DNA of 44,477 nt from contig JAQVLN010000007.1 in NCBI GenBank assembly GCA_028704155.1, positions 1 to 44,477 on the forward strand, written 5' to 3'. The DNA is from Desulfitobacteriaceae bacterium. GTDB lineage: Bacteria; Bacillota; Desulfitobacteriia; Desulfitobacteriales; Desulfitobacteriaceae. Under the pieces are notes generated by a model that worked only from the letters and a program-made list of their open reading frames with translations, made no database searches and was not told the origin of the DNA. This document shows positions 17,335 to 27,326 of the stretch, piece by piece (the stretch's first letter is position 1; the number at the start of each line of letters is the position of its first letter). The translations under genes and the position numbers were made by a program.

Positions 17335-19203
17335 TTAATTATTCCATGCATTATTGATCTGGAAAGCCCAAACCTTGTTCTTTTGGTATAAAAACAGATA
17401 TAAGACCGGATCATATTTTATATTATATCCAGAACCATCAATTTCTTGTTCCAGCTCAATAGCATCACACAGCTCATTCCTTACAGGCGCAGAAAAATAT
17501 GCTACAGCAGTACACCTGGACCATTGCTGCCTACTCATTGATTCAACCAAGGACACCAGAATATCCTCAGAATCTTCCGTCAGTTTCTTGACCAACAAAC
17601 TTTTATACTCCTCAAAAGACCGTCGTTTTACTTCATTTAATGCCTTACCCGCTTCTTCAAGACTCCCAAAAGGCATTTTTGCCGCAGGCCAAAGATAATC
17701 CGGTACAACACCCGGCCTTTCCCGGTAAAAATAATCAAAACGCAAAGCATCCCTCAGGCATTCTATCTTTTCCTCCCCAAGTAATTTATTTTTAGAGAAG
17801 TAATCAATATAAAGCCACAATCTCTCAAACAAGGCTTTCTCCTTCCACAATGAGCCGAACCAGTTTTGCTCATCCCAAAAGCCGGCAAGCGAATCGTAAA
17901 AATCAAATGCTGTAGGAAATAATGGGATTATTCTGCAAAGTGATCTTGAGAATCTAGCGGAATTATAGTATTTATCCAGAATTGTTTCTATGCGTTTTAA
18001 CCGTAATATCTCTGAATAACTAAGATCTTTTGTTTGCAGGATAGAATAGGGTGCACCAGACTGGTAAACAAACCCAAGTTGTTTAGCCTTGTGCCGCAGA
18101 CCGGACCCTTTAAGAACCTTCAGGAAACCAAGTTGCAGCATATTTGGTTGGACTTGATAAACATCATTGAACGAACTGCGAAAATCCTCCCAGTTTTCAC
18201 CGGGAAGACCTGCTATCAGATCCAAATGCAACGGAATTTCGGTAGTCAATCTTAGTTTTCTTATGAACTCGCACCAAAATTCAAAATTTTGACACCGGCT
18301 AATACTTTCTAAAGTAAACTGATTAGTTGATTGTACTCCAATTTCCAACTGCAACAAGCCCTGAGGATAATTTGTTAAATATGCCAGCCATTCTTCGTCC
18401 AAAAGTTCACCAGACATCTCGCAATGTATTCTGATTAACTGTGGATCAGCGGCATTAACATATTCTTCCCGAACAATATTCAAAATACAAAAAGCATGTT
18501 CTTTGCGCACATTAAAAGTCCGGTCGATAAATTTGATTGTCCGGGCACCATATTTTAATAATCTGATAAAAACATGGCGGAACCGTTCAGGTTCTAAAAA
18601 ACGCACCCCGGATTCAACAGAAGATAAACAATATTGGCAATTAAAAGGACAACCCCTCGATGTCTCTACATACACAAGCCGGTTTTCCAGTTGTTCCTCT
18701 GTCAGATAAGGATCAGGCAACTTGTTTAAATCCCTTAAAGGGCTTCTTTTAGGATTACTGATTATCTCGTTCCGGCAACGCCAAACAATCCCCGGGATGT
18801 TATCCGGTTCCCGACCGGCTTTCCAACTCTGTAAAAGTTCTAAAAAAGCGATTTCACCCTCACCCTGAATAACCGCATCCAACTCGGAATTATTATGTAT
18901 CAATTCCTGCGTTTCAAAACTCACTTCCGGTCCGCCTAAGACAAAACGGACCTTTGGCAAAACTAAACGCAAATCCCGAGTAATTTTCAGAATCTCAGAT
19001 ATATTCCATATATAACATGAAAAACAGATGATGTCTGCCTTGCATTCGAATATTTCCCCAACTATAGCACTTAGAGACTCATTAATTGTAAATTCTTTTA
19101 GCATTATATCAGGAAACTCATTTCTAACAGCCTCTCGTAAGTAACGAACTGCCAAGTTTGTTTGCACATACGAGGCATTAATAGCCACTAGCAGGACACG
19201 CAA
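17335..19203 (-). CDS. B12-binding-domain radical SAM protein with DUF4080 C-terminus
   Basis: Predicted iron-sulphur radical SAM enzyme. Residues about 1-130 form a cobalamin-binding-like domain (VLLVAINASYVQTNLAVRYL, then FVLGGPEVSFE and IQGEGEIAFLELL). The radical SAM domain starts with ETSRGCPFNCQYCLSS, whose three cysteines (about residues 185, 189, 192) ligate the 4Fe-4S cluster. The last about 200 residues match the DUF4080 type. The classical DxHxxG motif is not seen in the N-terminal domain, so base-on or atypical cobalamin binding, or none, is possible. TTG 19203 is chosen because AAGGGG lies 8 nt upstream; an earlier TTG at 19224 has no such site. Substrate unknown. Confidence 0.9.
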   Translation of the reverse strand: MRVLLVAINASYVQTNLAVRYLREAVRNEFPDIMLKEFTINESLSAIVGEIFECKADIICFSCYIWNISEILKITRDLRLVLPKVRFVLGGPEVSFETQELIHNNSELDAVIQGEGEIAFLELLQSWKAGREPDNIPGIVWRCRNEIISNPKRSPLRDLNKLPDPYLTEEQLENRLVYVETSRGCPFNCQYCLSSVESGVRFLEPERFRHVFIRLLKYGARTIKFIDRTFNVRKEHAFCILNIVREEYVNAADPQLIRIHCEMSGELLDEEWLAYLTNYPQGLLQLEIGVQSTNQFTLESISRCQNFEFWCEFIRKLRLTTEIPLHLDLIAGLPGENWEDFRSSFNDVYQVQPNMLQLGFLKVLKGSGLRHKAKQLGFVYQSGAPYSILQTKDLSYSEILRLKRIETILDKYYNSARFSRSLCRIIPLFPTAFDFYDSLAGFWDEQNWFGSLWKEKALFERLWLYIDYFSKNKLLGEEKIECLRDALRFDYFYRERPGVVPDYLWPAAKMPFGSLEEAGKALNEVKRRSFEEYKSLLVKKLTEDSEDILVSLVESMSRQQWSRCTAVAYFSAPVRNELCDAIELEQEIDGSGYNIKYDPVLYLFLYQKNKVWAFQINNAWNN

Positions 19204-19306
19204 AAGGACAACCCCTTTATTCAAACGTTATACAATATTCTCCTCCCATTAAACAAATAAACAAAACGGGAGTCTTTAGTTTCATAAAAATCGCTTTTTC
19301 GTTAAT

Positions 19307-19335
19307 AGTATATCGTTTTCTGCTCCATCGTGCAA
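19307..19335 (-). promoter_or_regulatory. SigA-type promoter for the radical SAM-lipoprotein-rapZ run
   Basis: On the minus strand TTGCAC (19335-19330), a 17-bp spacer, then TATACT (19312-19307). The -10 matches five of six consensus bases. It lies 104 bp before the TTG start of the radical SAM gene and after the Cof phosphatase stop, so this is a likely operon head. Confidence 0.5.
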
Positions 19336-19415
19336 TTCTTATGCCATGATCAGCTTTGTTTCCAACTTAGATTAATAAATCCTGGCAACTTGATGGTTCT
19401 TATTTCCAACTGTTA

Positions 19416-20222
19416 CTACAAGTGCAGGACATACCGTTCCAAAGCTTGGGCAACTCCCTCTTCCTGATTGGTTCCTGTAATTACATCAGCTTTCGTCTGA
19501 ACTTCAGATCTAGCATTGCCCATAGCAACTCCTAAGCCGGCATACTCTATCATCTCAATATCATTATAACTATCACCTATAGCCATTACCTCTTCCCTGG
19601 AAATACCATATAGTTCTGCCAGGCTGGCTAAAGCCACCCCTTTATTTACAGTAATTTCGGTTAACTCCAGGAACATCGGCTTGGACTTTGCAATATGAAG
19701 CAAACCGCCGTGACGCTGGTTAAGAATATCCGCCAAGCTGTTTAATTGATATTCTTCACTGATCACCAGCATCTTTTCTACACCTTCAGGTTCTTCTTTT
19801 AAAAGCTGAAGCAAGTCTCTTTGTTCAATCCTTACACTGGCTATGCGTTTATAAATATCAGAACATTGATTTAGCTCCCGGGTAAAAACCCGGTCTCCCA
19901 GATAAACCTGTACATAAAGCTCTTGCTTGTGCAGGAATTCAACAATTTCTACAGCCAAATTTACAGGGATAACCCGGCGATAAAGCACTTCCCTGCTTAA
20001 GGCATTTTGAATCATAGCTCCATGGTAATTAATCACAGGAACATCCAGACCCAATTGTTCTGCATAAGGACGAGCCGAACCAGGCATACGCCCGGTTGCC
20101 AAAGTAATCTTGACTCCTGATTCCCGGGCCATTCTCACTGCAGCAAGTGTCCGCTTAGAAATTGTAAAGTCATCACACAGTAAAGTATCATCAAGATCTA
20201 TTGCTACTAATCGTATTGCCAA
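19416..20222 (-). CDS. Cof-type HAD-IIB family phosphatase
   Basis: Haloacid-dehalogenase superfamily hydrolase that probably dephosphorylates a sugar phosphate or cofactor precursor. 268 residues. Motif I is LVAIDLDDTLLCDD (nucleophile Asp), motif II is in ITLATGRMP, motif III is the Lys of ITVNKGVALASLAELYGI, and motif IV is AIGDSYNDIEMIEYAGLGVAMGNA. The cap domain between about 85 and 185 is of the Cof type. Start TTG 20222 follows GGGAG and AAAGG. It lies 77 bp downstream of uvrA and may be cotranscribed with it. Substrate cannot be predicted. Confidence 0.93.
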   Translation of the reverse strand: MAIRLVAIDLDDTLLCDDFTISKRTLAAVRMARESGVKITLATGRMPGSARPYAEQLGLDVPVINYHGAMIQNALSREVLYRRVIPVNLAVEIVEFLHKQELYVQVYLGDRVFTRELNQCSDIYKRIASVRIEQRDLLQLLKEEPEGVEKMLVISEEYQLNSLADILNQRHGGLLHIAKSKPMFLELTEITVNKGVALASLAELYGISREEVMAIGDSYNDIEMIEYAGLGVAMGNARSEVQTKADVITGTNQEEGVAQALERYVLHL

Positions 20223-20299
20223 ACCTTTCTCACTCCCACTTGATAATGAATAAGGATTTTCGTTTATGCCTTATTTTCCGGCTTGATCCAATCGAACTG

Positions 20300-23131
20300 T
20301 TATGAATTAGGCATTGATTTCAAGTATCTTTGTAAAAATTGTCCTGTATAAGATCGGCGGCAGGCAGCAACCTCTTCGGGAGTTCCCGCTACAATTACTT
20401 CTCCGCCCCGATTACCGCCTTCCGGACCAAGATCAAGCAAGTAATCTGCAGTTTTGATAACCTCCAGATTGTGCTCGATTACCAGGACTGTGTTACCGGC
20501 ATCCACCAGTCTGTGGAGGACCTTTAATAAACGTTCGATATCAGCCATATGCAGCCCTGTTGTTGGTTCATCAAGGATATAAATTGTTTTACCGGTACTG
20601 CGGCGGCTTAATTCTGCTGCCAATTTAATACGCTGGGCCTCGCCCCCGGAAAGGGTAGTTGCCGGTTGCCCCAGATGAATATAGCCTAAACCAACATCCT
20701 GCAAGGTTAGTATTTTTCGGGCTATTTTAGGAATTGCCTTAAAAAAATCGGCAGCTTCATCAACTGTCATATCGAGTATGTTGGCAATATGTTTACCCTT
20801 GTAGCGAACTTCCAGGGTCTCACGATTATAACGTTGTCCCCGGCAAACTTCGCAGGGAACATAGACATCCGGTAGAAAATGCATCTCGATTTTAATAATG
20901 CCGTCACCACGACAGGCCTCACAGCGTCCGCCTTTTACATTAAAACTGAAACGTCCTGTCTTATATCCCCGAATTTTTGCTTCGCCTGTTTGGGAAAAAA
21001 GTTCCCTGATAAAATCGAAAACCCCCGTATAAGTAGCGGGATTCGAACGCGGGGTCCTCCCTATCGGTGATTGGTCGATATCAACAACCTTCTCCAGGTA
21101 TTCCAAACCGGTTATTTCACGATGAATACCAGGACGATGCCTGCCCTTATAAAAACGGGCTGCCAAACCTTTATAGATAATTTCATTAACTAAAGTACTC
21201 TTACCGGAACCGGAGACACCGGTCACACAAGTAAACAGACCCAACGGAATTCGGACATTGATATTTTGGAGATTGTTTTCTTCTGCCCCCCAAACCTCTA
21301 ACCACTTGCCGTTGGGCAAGCGCCTCGACTTGGGAACGGCTATTTGCTTTTTCCCGCTTAAATATTGTCCAGTCAAAGACAAAGGATTATTTTTTATTTC
21401 AGATATAGTTCCCTGGGCAACAACCTCTCCGCCATGTATGCCTGCTCCAGGTCCTATATCGATTATTTGGTCTGCAGCAAGCATTGTAGCCTCATCATGC
21501 TCGACAACCAGTAATGTGTTGCCAAGATCCCGTAAATGGCACAGAGCAGCAAGTAAGCGGGCATTATCTCTCTGATGAAGTCCGATACTTGGTTCATCAA
21601 GAACATATAACACTCCCATCAGGCTGGATCCTATTTGAGTTGCCAGACGGATACGCTGGGCCTCCCCACCTGAAAGTGTCCCTGCCGTTCTCCCCAAAGT
21701 AAGATAATCCAGGCCGACATTGATCAAAAATCCTAAACGTTCACGGATTTCTTTTAAAACCTGCCGCCCGATTATTTGTTCCTTCTCAGTCAGATCGAGA
21801 GAATTCAAAAAGTCCAAAGCCTCAGTAATTGAGAGATTGGTTACACTGTCAATAGCCAGATTGCCCACAGTAACTGCCAAAGCCTCCGGTTTTAAACGCC
21901 GTCCCCTGCAAGCTTCACAGGTATATTCGCTCATATATTGTTCGATCTCTGTTCTGACCGCTTCAGAGGTTGACTCCCTATGACGGCGTTCCATATAGGG
22001 AATCAAGCCCTCAAAGGGAGCAATATGGATTTTGGGTTGGTTAAAAATATTATTGTAGTAAAAACGAACAGGTGTTTTAGTTCCATATAATAATCCTTCC
22101 CACTGCTCTTCAGAAAGCTGGTTCAAAGGAGTATCCATCTCAAAAACAAGGTTCTCGGATATCGCTTTCATCATCTTGGGATAGTAATTTGAAGTGGATC
22201 TGGCCCATGGTCGGATTGCTCCTTCTGCCAAGGATTTGCTGCGATCATAAATAATCAGGTCGATGTCAGCTTTAAGGGTTGCCCCCAGACCGGTACATGC
22301 CGGACAAGCTCCGAACGGACTATTGAAAGAAAAAAATCTGGGAGATATTTCTTCCACAGCAATTCCGCAATCCGGACAAGCAAAGTTCTCACTAAAAAGA
22401 GTCTCCTCTGTCCCGATTTGGTCAATAATTACATTGCCTTCTCCAAGTTTAAGGGCAATCTCAATTGAATCTGCCAAACGGGCTGCACTATCCTCTTTCA
22501 GAGAAATCCGGTCAACAACAACTTCAATAGAATGTTTTTTAGTCTTGGTAAGAGATATTTCTTCGCCAAGGTCCCTTGTTTCTCCATCGATTCTGGCCCG
22601 GACATAGCCTTTTTTGCGTATTCCCTCCAGTACCCTGGAGTGTTCGCCTTTTTTGCCTTTGATTAAAGGTGCTAAAATTTGAATGCGCGTTTTTTCGGGA
22701 AGAGCCATTACTTGGTCCACCATCTGCTGGATGGTCTGCTGACTAATCTGACGTCCGCACTTTGGACAATGAGGACGCCCAATACGGGCATACAAGAGAC
22801 GCAAATAGTCATATATTTCAGTAACAGTACCCACTGTAGAACGCGGATTACGGCTAGTTGTCTTTTGATCAATTGAAATTGCCGGTGACAGACCTTCTAC
22901 ATAGTCAACATCGGGTTTATCCATTTGCCCCAAAAACTGACGGGCATAGGCAGACAAAGATTCAACATATCGCCGCTGTCCTTCTGCATAAATTGTATCA
23001 AAAGCCAATGATGATTTGCCCGAACCGGATAAACCGGTAATAACCACCAGTTTGTCCCGGGGAATATTAATATCAATATTTTTGAGATTATGAACCCGAG
23101 CCCCACGTACTTTTACATATTCCTGGGTCAT
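20300..23131 (-). CDS. uvrA: Excinuclease ABC subunit A
   Basis: DNA-damage-sensing ATPase of nucleotide excision repair; loads UvrB. 943 residues, two ABC modules. The first Walker A is [14 protein letters not shown] (about 33), the second [14 protein letters not shown] (about 640). Zinc-finger cysteines occur at [28 protein letters not shown] and [16 protein letters not shown]. Signature LSGGEAQRI occurs twice (about 490 and 830). AGGAGGTTAAG precedes the ATG. uvrA lies 176 bp downstream of uvrB in the same direction, the usual Firmicutes order. Confidence 0.99.
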   Translation of the reverse strand: MTQEYVKVRGARVHNLKNIDINIPRDKLVVITGLSGSGKSSLAFDTIYAEGQRRYVESLSAYARQFLGQMDKPDVDYVEGLSPAISIDQKTTSRNPRSTVGTVTEIYDYLRLLYARIGRPHCPKCGRQISQQTIQQMVDQVMALPEKTRIQILAPLIKGKKGEHSRVLEGIRKKGYVRARIDGETRDLGEEISLTKTKKHSIEVVVDRISLKEDSAARLADSIEIALKLGEGNVIIDQIGTEETLFSENFACPDCGIAVEEISPRFFSFNSPFGACPACTGLGATLKADIDLIIYDRSKSLAEGAIRPWARSTSNYYPKMMKAISENLVFEMDTPLNQLSEEQWEGLLYGTKTPVRFYYNNIFNQPKIHIAPFEGLIPYMERRHRESTSEAVRTEIEQYMSEYTCEACRGRRLKPEALAVTVGNLAIDSVTNLSITEALDFLNSLDLTEKEQIIGRQVLKEIRERLGFLINVGLDYLTLGRTAGTLSGGEAQRIRLATQIGSSLMGVLYVLDEPSIGLHQRDNARLLAALCHLRDLGNTLLVVEHDEATMLAADQIIDIGPGAGIHGGEVVAQGTISEIKNNPLSLTGQYLSGKKQIAVPKSRRLPNGKWLEVWGAEENNLQNINVRIPLGLFTCVTGVSGSGKSTLVNEIIYKGLAARFYKGRHRPGIHREITGLEYLEKVVDIDQSPIGRTPRSNPATYTGVFDFIRELFSQTGEAKIRGYKTGRFSFNVKGGRCEACRGDGIIKIEMHFLPDVYVPCEVCRGQRYNRETLEVRYKGKHIANILDMTVDEAADFFKAIPKIARKILTLQDVGLGYIHLGQPATTLSGGEAQRIKLAAELSRRSTGKTIYILDEPTTGLHMADIERLLKVLHRLVDAGNTVLVIEHNLEVIKTADYLLDLGPEGGNRGGEVIVAGTPEEVAACRRSYTGQFLQRYLKSMPNS

Positions 23132-23152
23132 CTTAACCTCCTTTCGAAGTTC

Positions 23153-23185
23153 GATGTTTGAGATTCGAATTCGAAATCAAATATC
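23153..23185. repeat. Imperfect inverted repeat with TTCGAATTCGAA core in the uvrB-uvrA gap
   Basis: A perfect 12-bp dyad TTCGAATTCGAA is centred at 23164-23175. The flanks GATGTTTGAGA on the left and AATCAAATATC on the right extend it with a few mismatches to about 16 bp per arm. TTCGAAGTTCG occurs again just before it (23143-23153). The rest of the 176-bp gap holds only a weak CACAG/CTGTG dyad. It may be an intergenic repeat family or an operator. Confidence 0.5.
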
Positions 23186-23307
23186 ACCAAACATTAGTAA
23201 ATCTCATACAGTAAACAATCTATTCTCAAGAGTTCCACTCTATTATCGCCACAGCCTTAAGCCTGTGCTTCCTAAACTTCTTGCTAAGATTCACCTGTCC
23301 GCATCGA

Positions 23308-25347
23308 TTATGATTTCCTCCTCCGCGTCTTATAGCCCGAACCCCTAACCTCGCGCTTTGAGCCTCTATTTCGGGGTATTCTCAGCTTGTTTTCCTCACC
23401 CTTAAGCTCTATGATTGCATCCCTGATTTCGGCGGCTCCTTCAAAATCCAAATCTTTAGCTGCCAGAAGCATTTCTTTCTCCAAATTCTTAAGGAGTTCA
23501 GCCAACTCTTCCTTTGTTGAAGTCTTCTCGTAAGATACCTTGGTTTCAGCAACCAAGGTCGCTTCGGGAACTTTATTGATCTTTTTGCAAATTGTTTGGG
23601 GAATTATTCCCATTTTTTGATTGTGCTCATTCTGTATCTTGCGACGGCGGTTCGTTTCATTAATAGCTACCTGCATCGATTCAGTTATTTTGTCAGCATA
23701 CATGATAACCTGACCATGAGCATTGCGGGCTGCCCTTCCAATTGTCTGAATTAAAGAACGTTCTCCCCGTAAAAAGCCCTCTTTATCAGCATCCAAGATT
23801 ACCACAAGAGAAACTTCCGGTAAATCCAGTCCTTCGCGTAACAGATTGATCCCGACAACTACTTCAATCTCACCAAGCCGAAGCTCTCTAAGGATTTGAC
23901 TGCGTTCCAGAGTCTTTATATCGGAATGCAGGTATTTGACTTTAATAAAAAGGTTTTTCAAATAATCGGTTAAATCTTCTGCCATTTTTTTAGTTAAAGT
24001 TGTTATTAAAACTCTTTCCTGAGACTCCAAACGTTTATTAATTTCGCCTATTAAATTATCAATCTGTCCCTTAGACGGCCTGACAAAAACTTCAGGGTCC
24101 AAAAGTCCTGTTGGCCGGATAAGCTGCTCAATGATTACCGGACAATGGGCAATTTCATAAGGGCCGGGGGTGGCACTGAGGTAAATCTTCTGTGGTACAT
24201 ATTTTTCAAATTCATCAAAACGCAAAGGCCGGTTATCCAAAGCAGACGGTAAGCGAAAACCATAGTCAATCAGAGTAGTTTTACGGGATCTGTCCCCCTC
24301 ATACATACCTCGCAGTTGGGGGAGGCTCACGTGTGATTCATCAATAAATAACAGGAAATCCTTGGGAAAATAATGCAATAGGGTGAAAGGAGTTTCCCCA
24401 GGCTTTCTGAATGTTAAATGACACGAATAATTTTCAACTCCATTACAAAAACCCATTTCCCTCAGCATTTCTAAATCATAATTAGTACGCTGTTCCAAAC
24501 GTTGGGCTTCCAGAAATTTGTTCTGACTTCGCAAAAAAGCCAAGCGTTCCTTAAGTTCTGCTTCGATATTATCAGCAGCTAACTTAATCCTTTCCTGAGC
24601 AATAACATAATGGGAAGCAGGAAAAATCGAGACATGTCGGCGTTTTGCCAAAATTTCACCTGTTAAAATATTTATTTCGTAAATATTTTCAATTTCATCG
24701 CCGAACATTTCCACCCTTATGGCCTGTTCACTTGCAGAAACAGGATAAATCTCCACAATATCGCCCCGAACACGAAAAGTCCCACGGATAAAGGCCATAT
24801 CATTCCGGTCGTATTGGATTGATACAAGTTTACGTAATATCTGATTACGGTCAATTATCTGCCCCTGGCGCAGGGATAAACTCATATTGTAGTATCCCTC
24901 CGGTGAACCCAAGCCATAAATACAGGAGACGCTGGCAACTACAATAACATCCCGTCTTTCAAATAACGAAGCTGTTGCTGAATGTCGCAATTTTTCAATC
25001 TCTTCGTTGATGGAGGCATCCTTTTCGATATAAATGTCACTGGAAGGCACATAAGCCTCCGGTTGATAATAATCATAGTAACTCACAAAATATTCTACAG
25101 CGTTTTCCGGAAAAAACTCTTTAAACTCACTGTACAATTGAGCTGCCAGAGTCTTGTTGTGAGCTAGAATTAAGGTTGGTTTTTCAACCTGTTCAATAAC
25201 ACTTGCCATTGTAAAAGTCTTACCCGAACCTGTAACTCCAAGAAGAGTTTGATGTTTGAGGTTGTTTTGAACGCCGTTAACCAGGGCCTCAATTGCCTGA
25301 AGCTGGTCCCCGGCAGGTTTAAATGGTGCTTTCAAATGAAATTCCAT
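23308..25347 (-). CDS. uvrB: Excinuclease ABC subunit B
   Basis: Helicase-like damage verification subunit; recruits UvrC. 679 residues. Walker A is [17 protein letters not shown] (about 36), the DNA-probing beta-hairpin contains [12 protein letters not shown] (about 93-104), motif II is [13 protein letters not shown], and motifs V/VI are [17 protein letters not shown] and QTIGRAARN. The C-terminal UVR motif (about 620-655) is [23 protein letters not shown] short basic tail follows. An extended -10 promoter lies just upstream. I did not find a GAAC-N4-GTTC SOS box in front of the gene. Confidence 0.99.
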   Translation of the reverse strand: MEFHLKAPFKPAGDQLQAIEALVNGVQNNLKHQTLLGVTGSGKTFTMASVIEQVEKPTLILAHNKTLAAQLYSEFKEFFPENAVEYFVSYYDYYQPEAYVPSSDIYIEKDASINEEIEKLRHSATASLFERRDVIVVASVSCIYGLGSPEGYYNMSLSLRQGQIIDRNQILRKLVSIQYDRNDMAFIRGTFRVRGDIVEIYPVSASEQAIRVEMFGDEIENIYEINILTGEILAKRRHVSIFPASHYVIAQERIKLAADNIEAELKERLAFLRSQNKFLEAQRLEQRTNYDLEMLREMGFCNGVENYSCHLTFRKPGETPFTLLHYFPKDFLLFIDESHVSLPQLRGMYEGDRSRKTTLIDYGFRLPSALDNRPLRFDEFEKYVPQKIYLSATPGPYEIAHCPVIIEQLIRPTGLLDPEVFVRPSKGQIDNLIGEINKRLESQERVLITTLTKKMAEDLTDYLKNLFIKVKYLHSDIKTLERSQILRELRLGEIEVVVGINLLREGLDLPEVSLVVILDADKEGFLRGERSLIQTIGRAARNAHGQVIMYADKITESMQVAINETNRRRKIQNEHNQKMGIIPQTICKKINKVPEATLVAETKVSYEKTSTKEELAELLKNLEKEMLLAAKDLDFEGAAEIRDAIIELKGEENKLRIPRNRGSKREVRGSGYKTRRRKS

Positions 25348-25378
25348 GTTTTTTTCTCCGTTATTGTATATTTTCTTT

Positions 25379-25384
25379 ATTATA
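25379..25384 (-). promoter_or_regulatory. Extended -10 promoter for uvrB
   Basis: On the minus strand TGTTATAAT gives a perfect -10 (25384-25379) with the TGn extension. The -35 is poor. It lies 32 bp before the uvrB ATG, and directly follows the terminator of the lipoprotein gene, so uvrB has its own transcription start. Confidence 0.55.
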
Positions 25385-25414
25385 ACACCAACTCCCTCTA
25401 AAATTTAAATGAAA

Positions 25415-25439
25415 AAGACCGGAAGATTCTCCCGATCTT
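25415..25439 (-). terminator. Intrinsic terminator of the periplasmic-binding lipoprotein gene
   Basis: Stem AAGACCGG (25415-25422) with CCGATCTT (25432-25439), 8 bp with one G-U pair in the minus-strand RNA, then TTTTTC in the minus direction. It begins 23 nt beyond the gene's stop codon. A T-run on the other side would allow it to work in both directions. Confidence 0.75.
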
Positions 25440-25461
25440 TTTTATATTTCTATTTTTCCCC

Positions 25462-26889
25462 TTATTTACCCTGATTCGATTGGGAATCTTGGTCTTTTTT
25501 ATCCTTCTGGTCATTCTGCTGGGATGATTTTTTCTGAATTTGATTTTCCTGATTAATCATTTCAGGTGGTATAGTTTTGATTTCTTCATTGGTACTTCTC
25601 TCTGTTCCTATAACCTTTCCTTGGGAATCATGATATTCCCTGATTGTTTCGGTTCTGATCTTTTCGGTAATTTTGCTAACTCCTGAGGGTATTGAAGCGG
25701 ATCCGGAACTATCCTCTGTTTGCTGATTACTTTCTGAATTCTGACTTTTCTGGTTTTCCTTGTTCTGTTCTGAATCACTGGTTCCTTTATTAGTCCCAGC
25801 TTGATTAGCAGAATTTTGTTCTGTTTGTTTTTCTTGCTCAGCTAAACTGATTGCTTTTGTATAGTTCTTTTGGATAATATTCAAGTTCTCATTATTAATT
25901 ATCTTAACAGGAATTACTTTGGCAGGTAGTTCACCCTGATCTCCTGTTACTGAAGCATTTACATCCAATGCTTCTTTTTTCAGAAGTTTCTGTGCCCATT
26001 GATAGGCATTAACCCCTTGTAAATAAGGTAAAGTATCTATATCACCGAGTTGCTCTCCCTTAGCCATTCGTTGCATAGACTGAATACTGGCTTGTCCTCC
26101 GATCAAGATAACTTTTCTTTCTGCCTTGATACTTTTAAGGATCTCGTAAGCCTGGGTTGTCAATTTTTCTGTTTGAGCCAGTACCGCTTGAACATTACCA
26201 GGATTTTTATGCAAATACTCGGTAAACGTTTTTCCTGCAGCAGATTCCGAAGAGCCGCTTATGGTTTGAATAGTTATTTTAGGATATTTACTAAGGACTG
26301 TCCGAATTCCGGCCGTCATTTTCTCTGAGTTAGGATTATTAGTATCACCCTCCAGAATTATAACCTGGCCTTCACTAAGTTTACCAGTTAAAGTCTGGGC
26401 CATTAGTTCACCTGTTTGCTCCTGGTCAGAAAGAACAATTCCGTCAGGTTTAGTTCCTTCCGGAACGAGTCCAAGTGCTAAAATAGGAATTTTATTTCCC
26501 TGGGCTTTTTGCAGAACACTTGGGTTGCCTCCTTGATAGATTAAAGCCTTGCTGCCTTGAAGCTGGTCAGAATCTGAGGACTTTCCATTAGACTGGTTAC
26601 CATCTAATTTATTTCCCTGAGCAGAGGAATCAGCTTTTTCAGTTCCGGGCTGGGAAAGATATTTTATATTTACCTCATCTTTCTTAGCCATATCTTCGAT
26701 GCCTTTAAGTATTAAAGCTTTATTGGGATCATCCTCATTTAAGATTACACTTATTGTCTGTTTTTGAGTCTCTTTGTCGGTATCAGCTGCCTTGTTCTTT
26801 CCAAAAAGGTCTTGCAGTCCACAGCCAGTTATGGTTAAGCTTAAACAAATAGTAAAAACTATCAGAAGGAACCGCATTCTCCCAAACAT
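25462..26889 (-). CDS. Periplasmic-binding-type lipoprotein with hydrophilic Q/N/E/K-rich tail
   Basis: A signal peptide with lipobox ITGC places the lipid-anchored cysteine at residue 23. Residues about 45-350 resemble a sugar-type periplasmic binding fold (Peripla_BP_4/LacI-like): VILNEDDPNKALILKGIEDM, DGIVLSDQEQTGELMAQTL, VIILEGDTNNPNSEKMTAGI and VILIGGQASIQSMQRM. From about 355 to the end (475) it becomes low-complexity, rich in Q, N, E, K and S, with one ordered-looking stretch (KIRTETIREYHDSQGKVIG). A low-complexity stretch also lies at about 85-110. No transporter genes are next to it. Start ATG 26889 has AAAGGAG. It diverges from the YvlD-type gene. Ligand unknown. Confidence 0.85.
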   Translation of the reverse strand: MFGRMRFLLIVFTICLSLTITGCGLQDLFGKNKAADTDKETQKQTISVILNEDDPNKALILKGIEDMAKKDEVNIKYLSQPGTEKADSSAQGNKLDGNQSNGKSSDSDQLQGSKALIYQGGNPSVLQKAQGNKIPILALGLVPEGTKPDGIVLSDQEQTGELMAQTLTGKLSEGQVIILEGDTNNPNSEKMTAGIRTVLSKYPKITIQTISGSSESAAGKTFTEYLHKNPGNVQAVLAQTEKLTTQAYEILKSIKAERKVILIGGQASIQSMQRMAKGEQLGDIDTLPYLQGVNAYQWAQKLLKKEALDVNASVTGDQGELPAKVIPVKIINNENLNIIQKNYTKAISLAEQEKQTEQNSANQAGTNKGTSDSEQNKENQKSQNSESNQQTEDSSGSASIPSGVSKITEKIRTETIREYHDSQGKVIGTERSTNEEIKTIPPEMINQENQIQKKSSQQNDQKDKKDQDSQSNQGK

Positions 26890-26968
26890 GAGACACGCTC
26901 CTTTCTGTTTTTAAAGTTTGATGTTATTTTTCCCTAAGATCTATTAATAATACTAAGGAGAAAGCTTT

Positions 26969-27307
26969 ATGTTTGATCTGTTATTAAAATTAATTATTAA
27001 TTGCTTAGCCTTGTTCATAACAGCGTTTGTTGTTCCAGGCTTTGATTTAGCACGGTTTTCAACAATTATTTGGGCTGCTTTAGTTTTAGGATTAGTTAAT
27101 ACGCTTATCCGCCCAATACTTTCTTTTTTCACAATTCCATTGCAGTTGCTCACCCTGGGACTCTTTACCCTTATTATTAATGCTTTAATGCTGTTCCTTA
27201 CTTCCAGAATTGTCCCAGGCTTTAGTATTCACAGCTTCTCCAGCGCTATCATCGGCGCTTTAGTTTTAAGTATTACCAGTTTAATTCTGAATAAGGTTAT
27301 TAAATAG
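26969..27307 (+). CDS. YvlD-type phage-holin-4-superfamily membrane protein
   Basis: 112 residues, four predicted membrane helices (about 5-25, 30-50, 58-80, 88-108). VVPGFDLARFSTIIWAALVLG and LVNTLIRPILSFFTIPLQ are typical of the family (Phage_holin_4_2; B. subtilis YvlD). The second half repeats the motif as IVPGFSIHSFSSAIIGALVL, so the protein looks like an internal duplication. AAGGAG lies 8 nt before the ATG. It is the only complete plus-strand gene here, divergent from the lipoprotein and ending 19 bp from a convergent gene. In Bacillus, yvlD also lies near uvrBA. Function in envelope stress is suggested for Bacillus, not shown here. Confidence 0.9.
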   Translation: MFDLLLKLIINCLALFITAFVVPGFDLARFSTIIWAALVLGLVNTLIRPILSFFTIPLQLLTLGLFTLIINALMLFLTSRIVPGFSIHSFSSAIIGALVLSITSLILNKVIK

Positions 27308-27326
27308 GTTCTTGGGGTTTTTAGCC

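Noticed and set aside
19203-19255. Short leader frame (TTG-TAT-AAC-GTT-TGA) after GGGAGGAG before the radical SAM gene
   Set aside because: Only four codons with no conserved feature; the downstream gene has its own AAGGGG site and TTG start.
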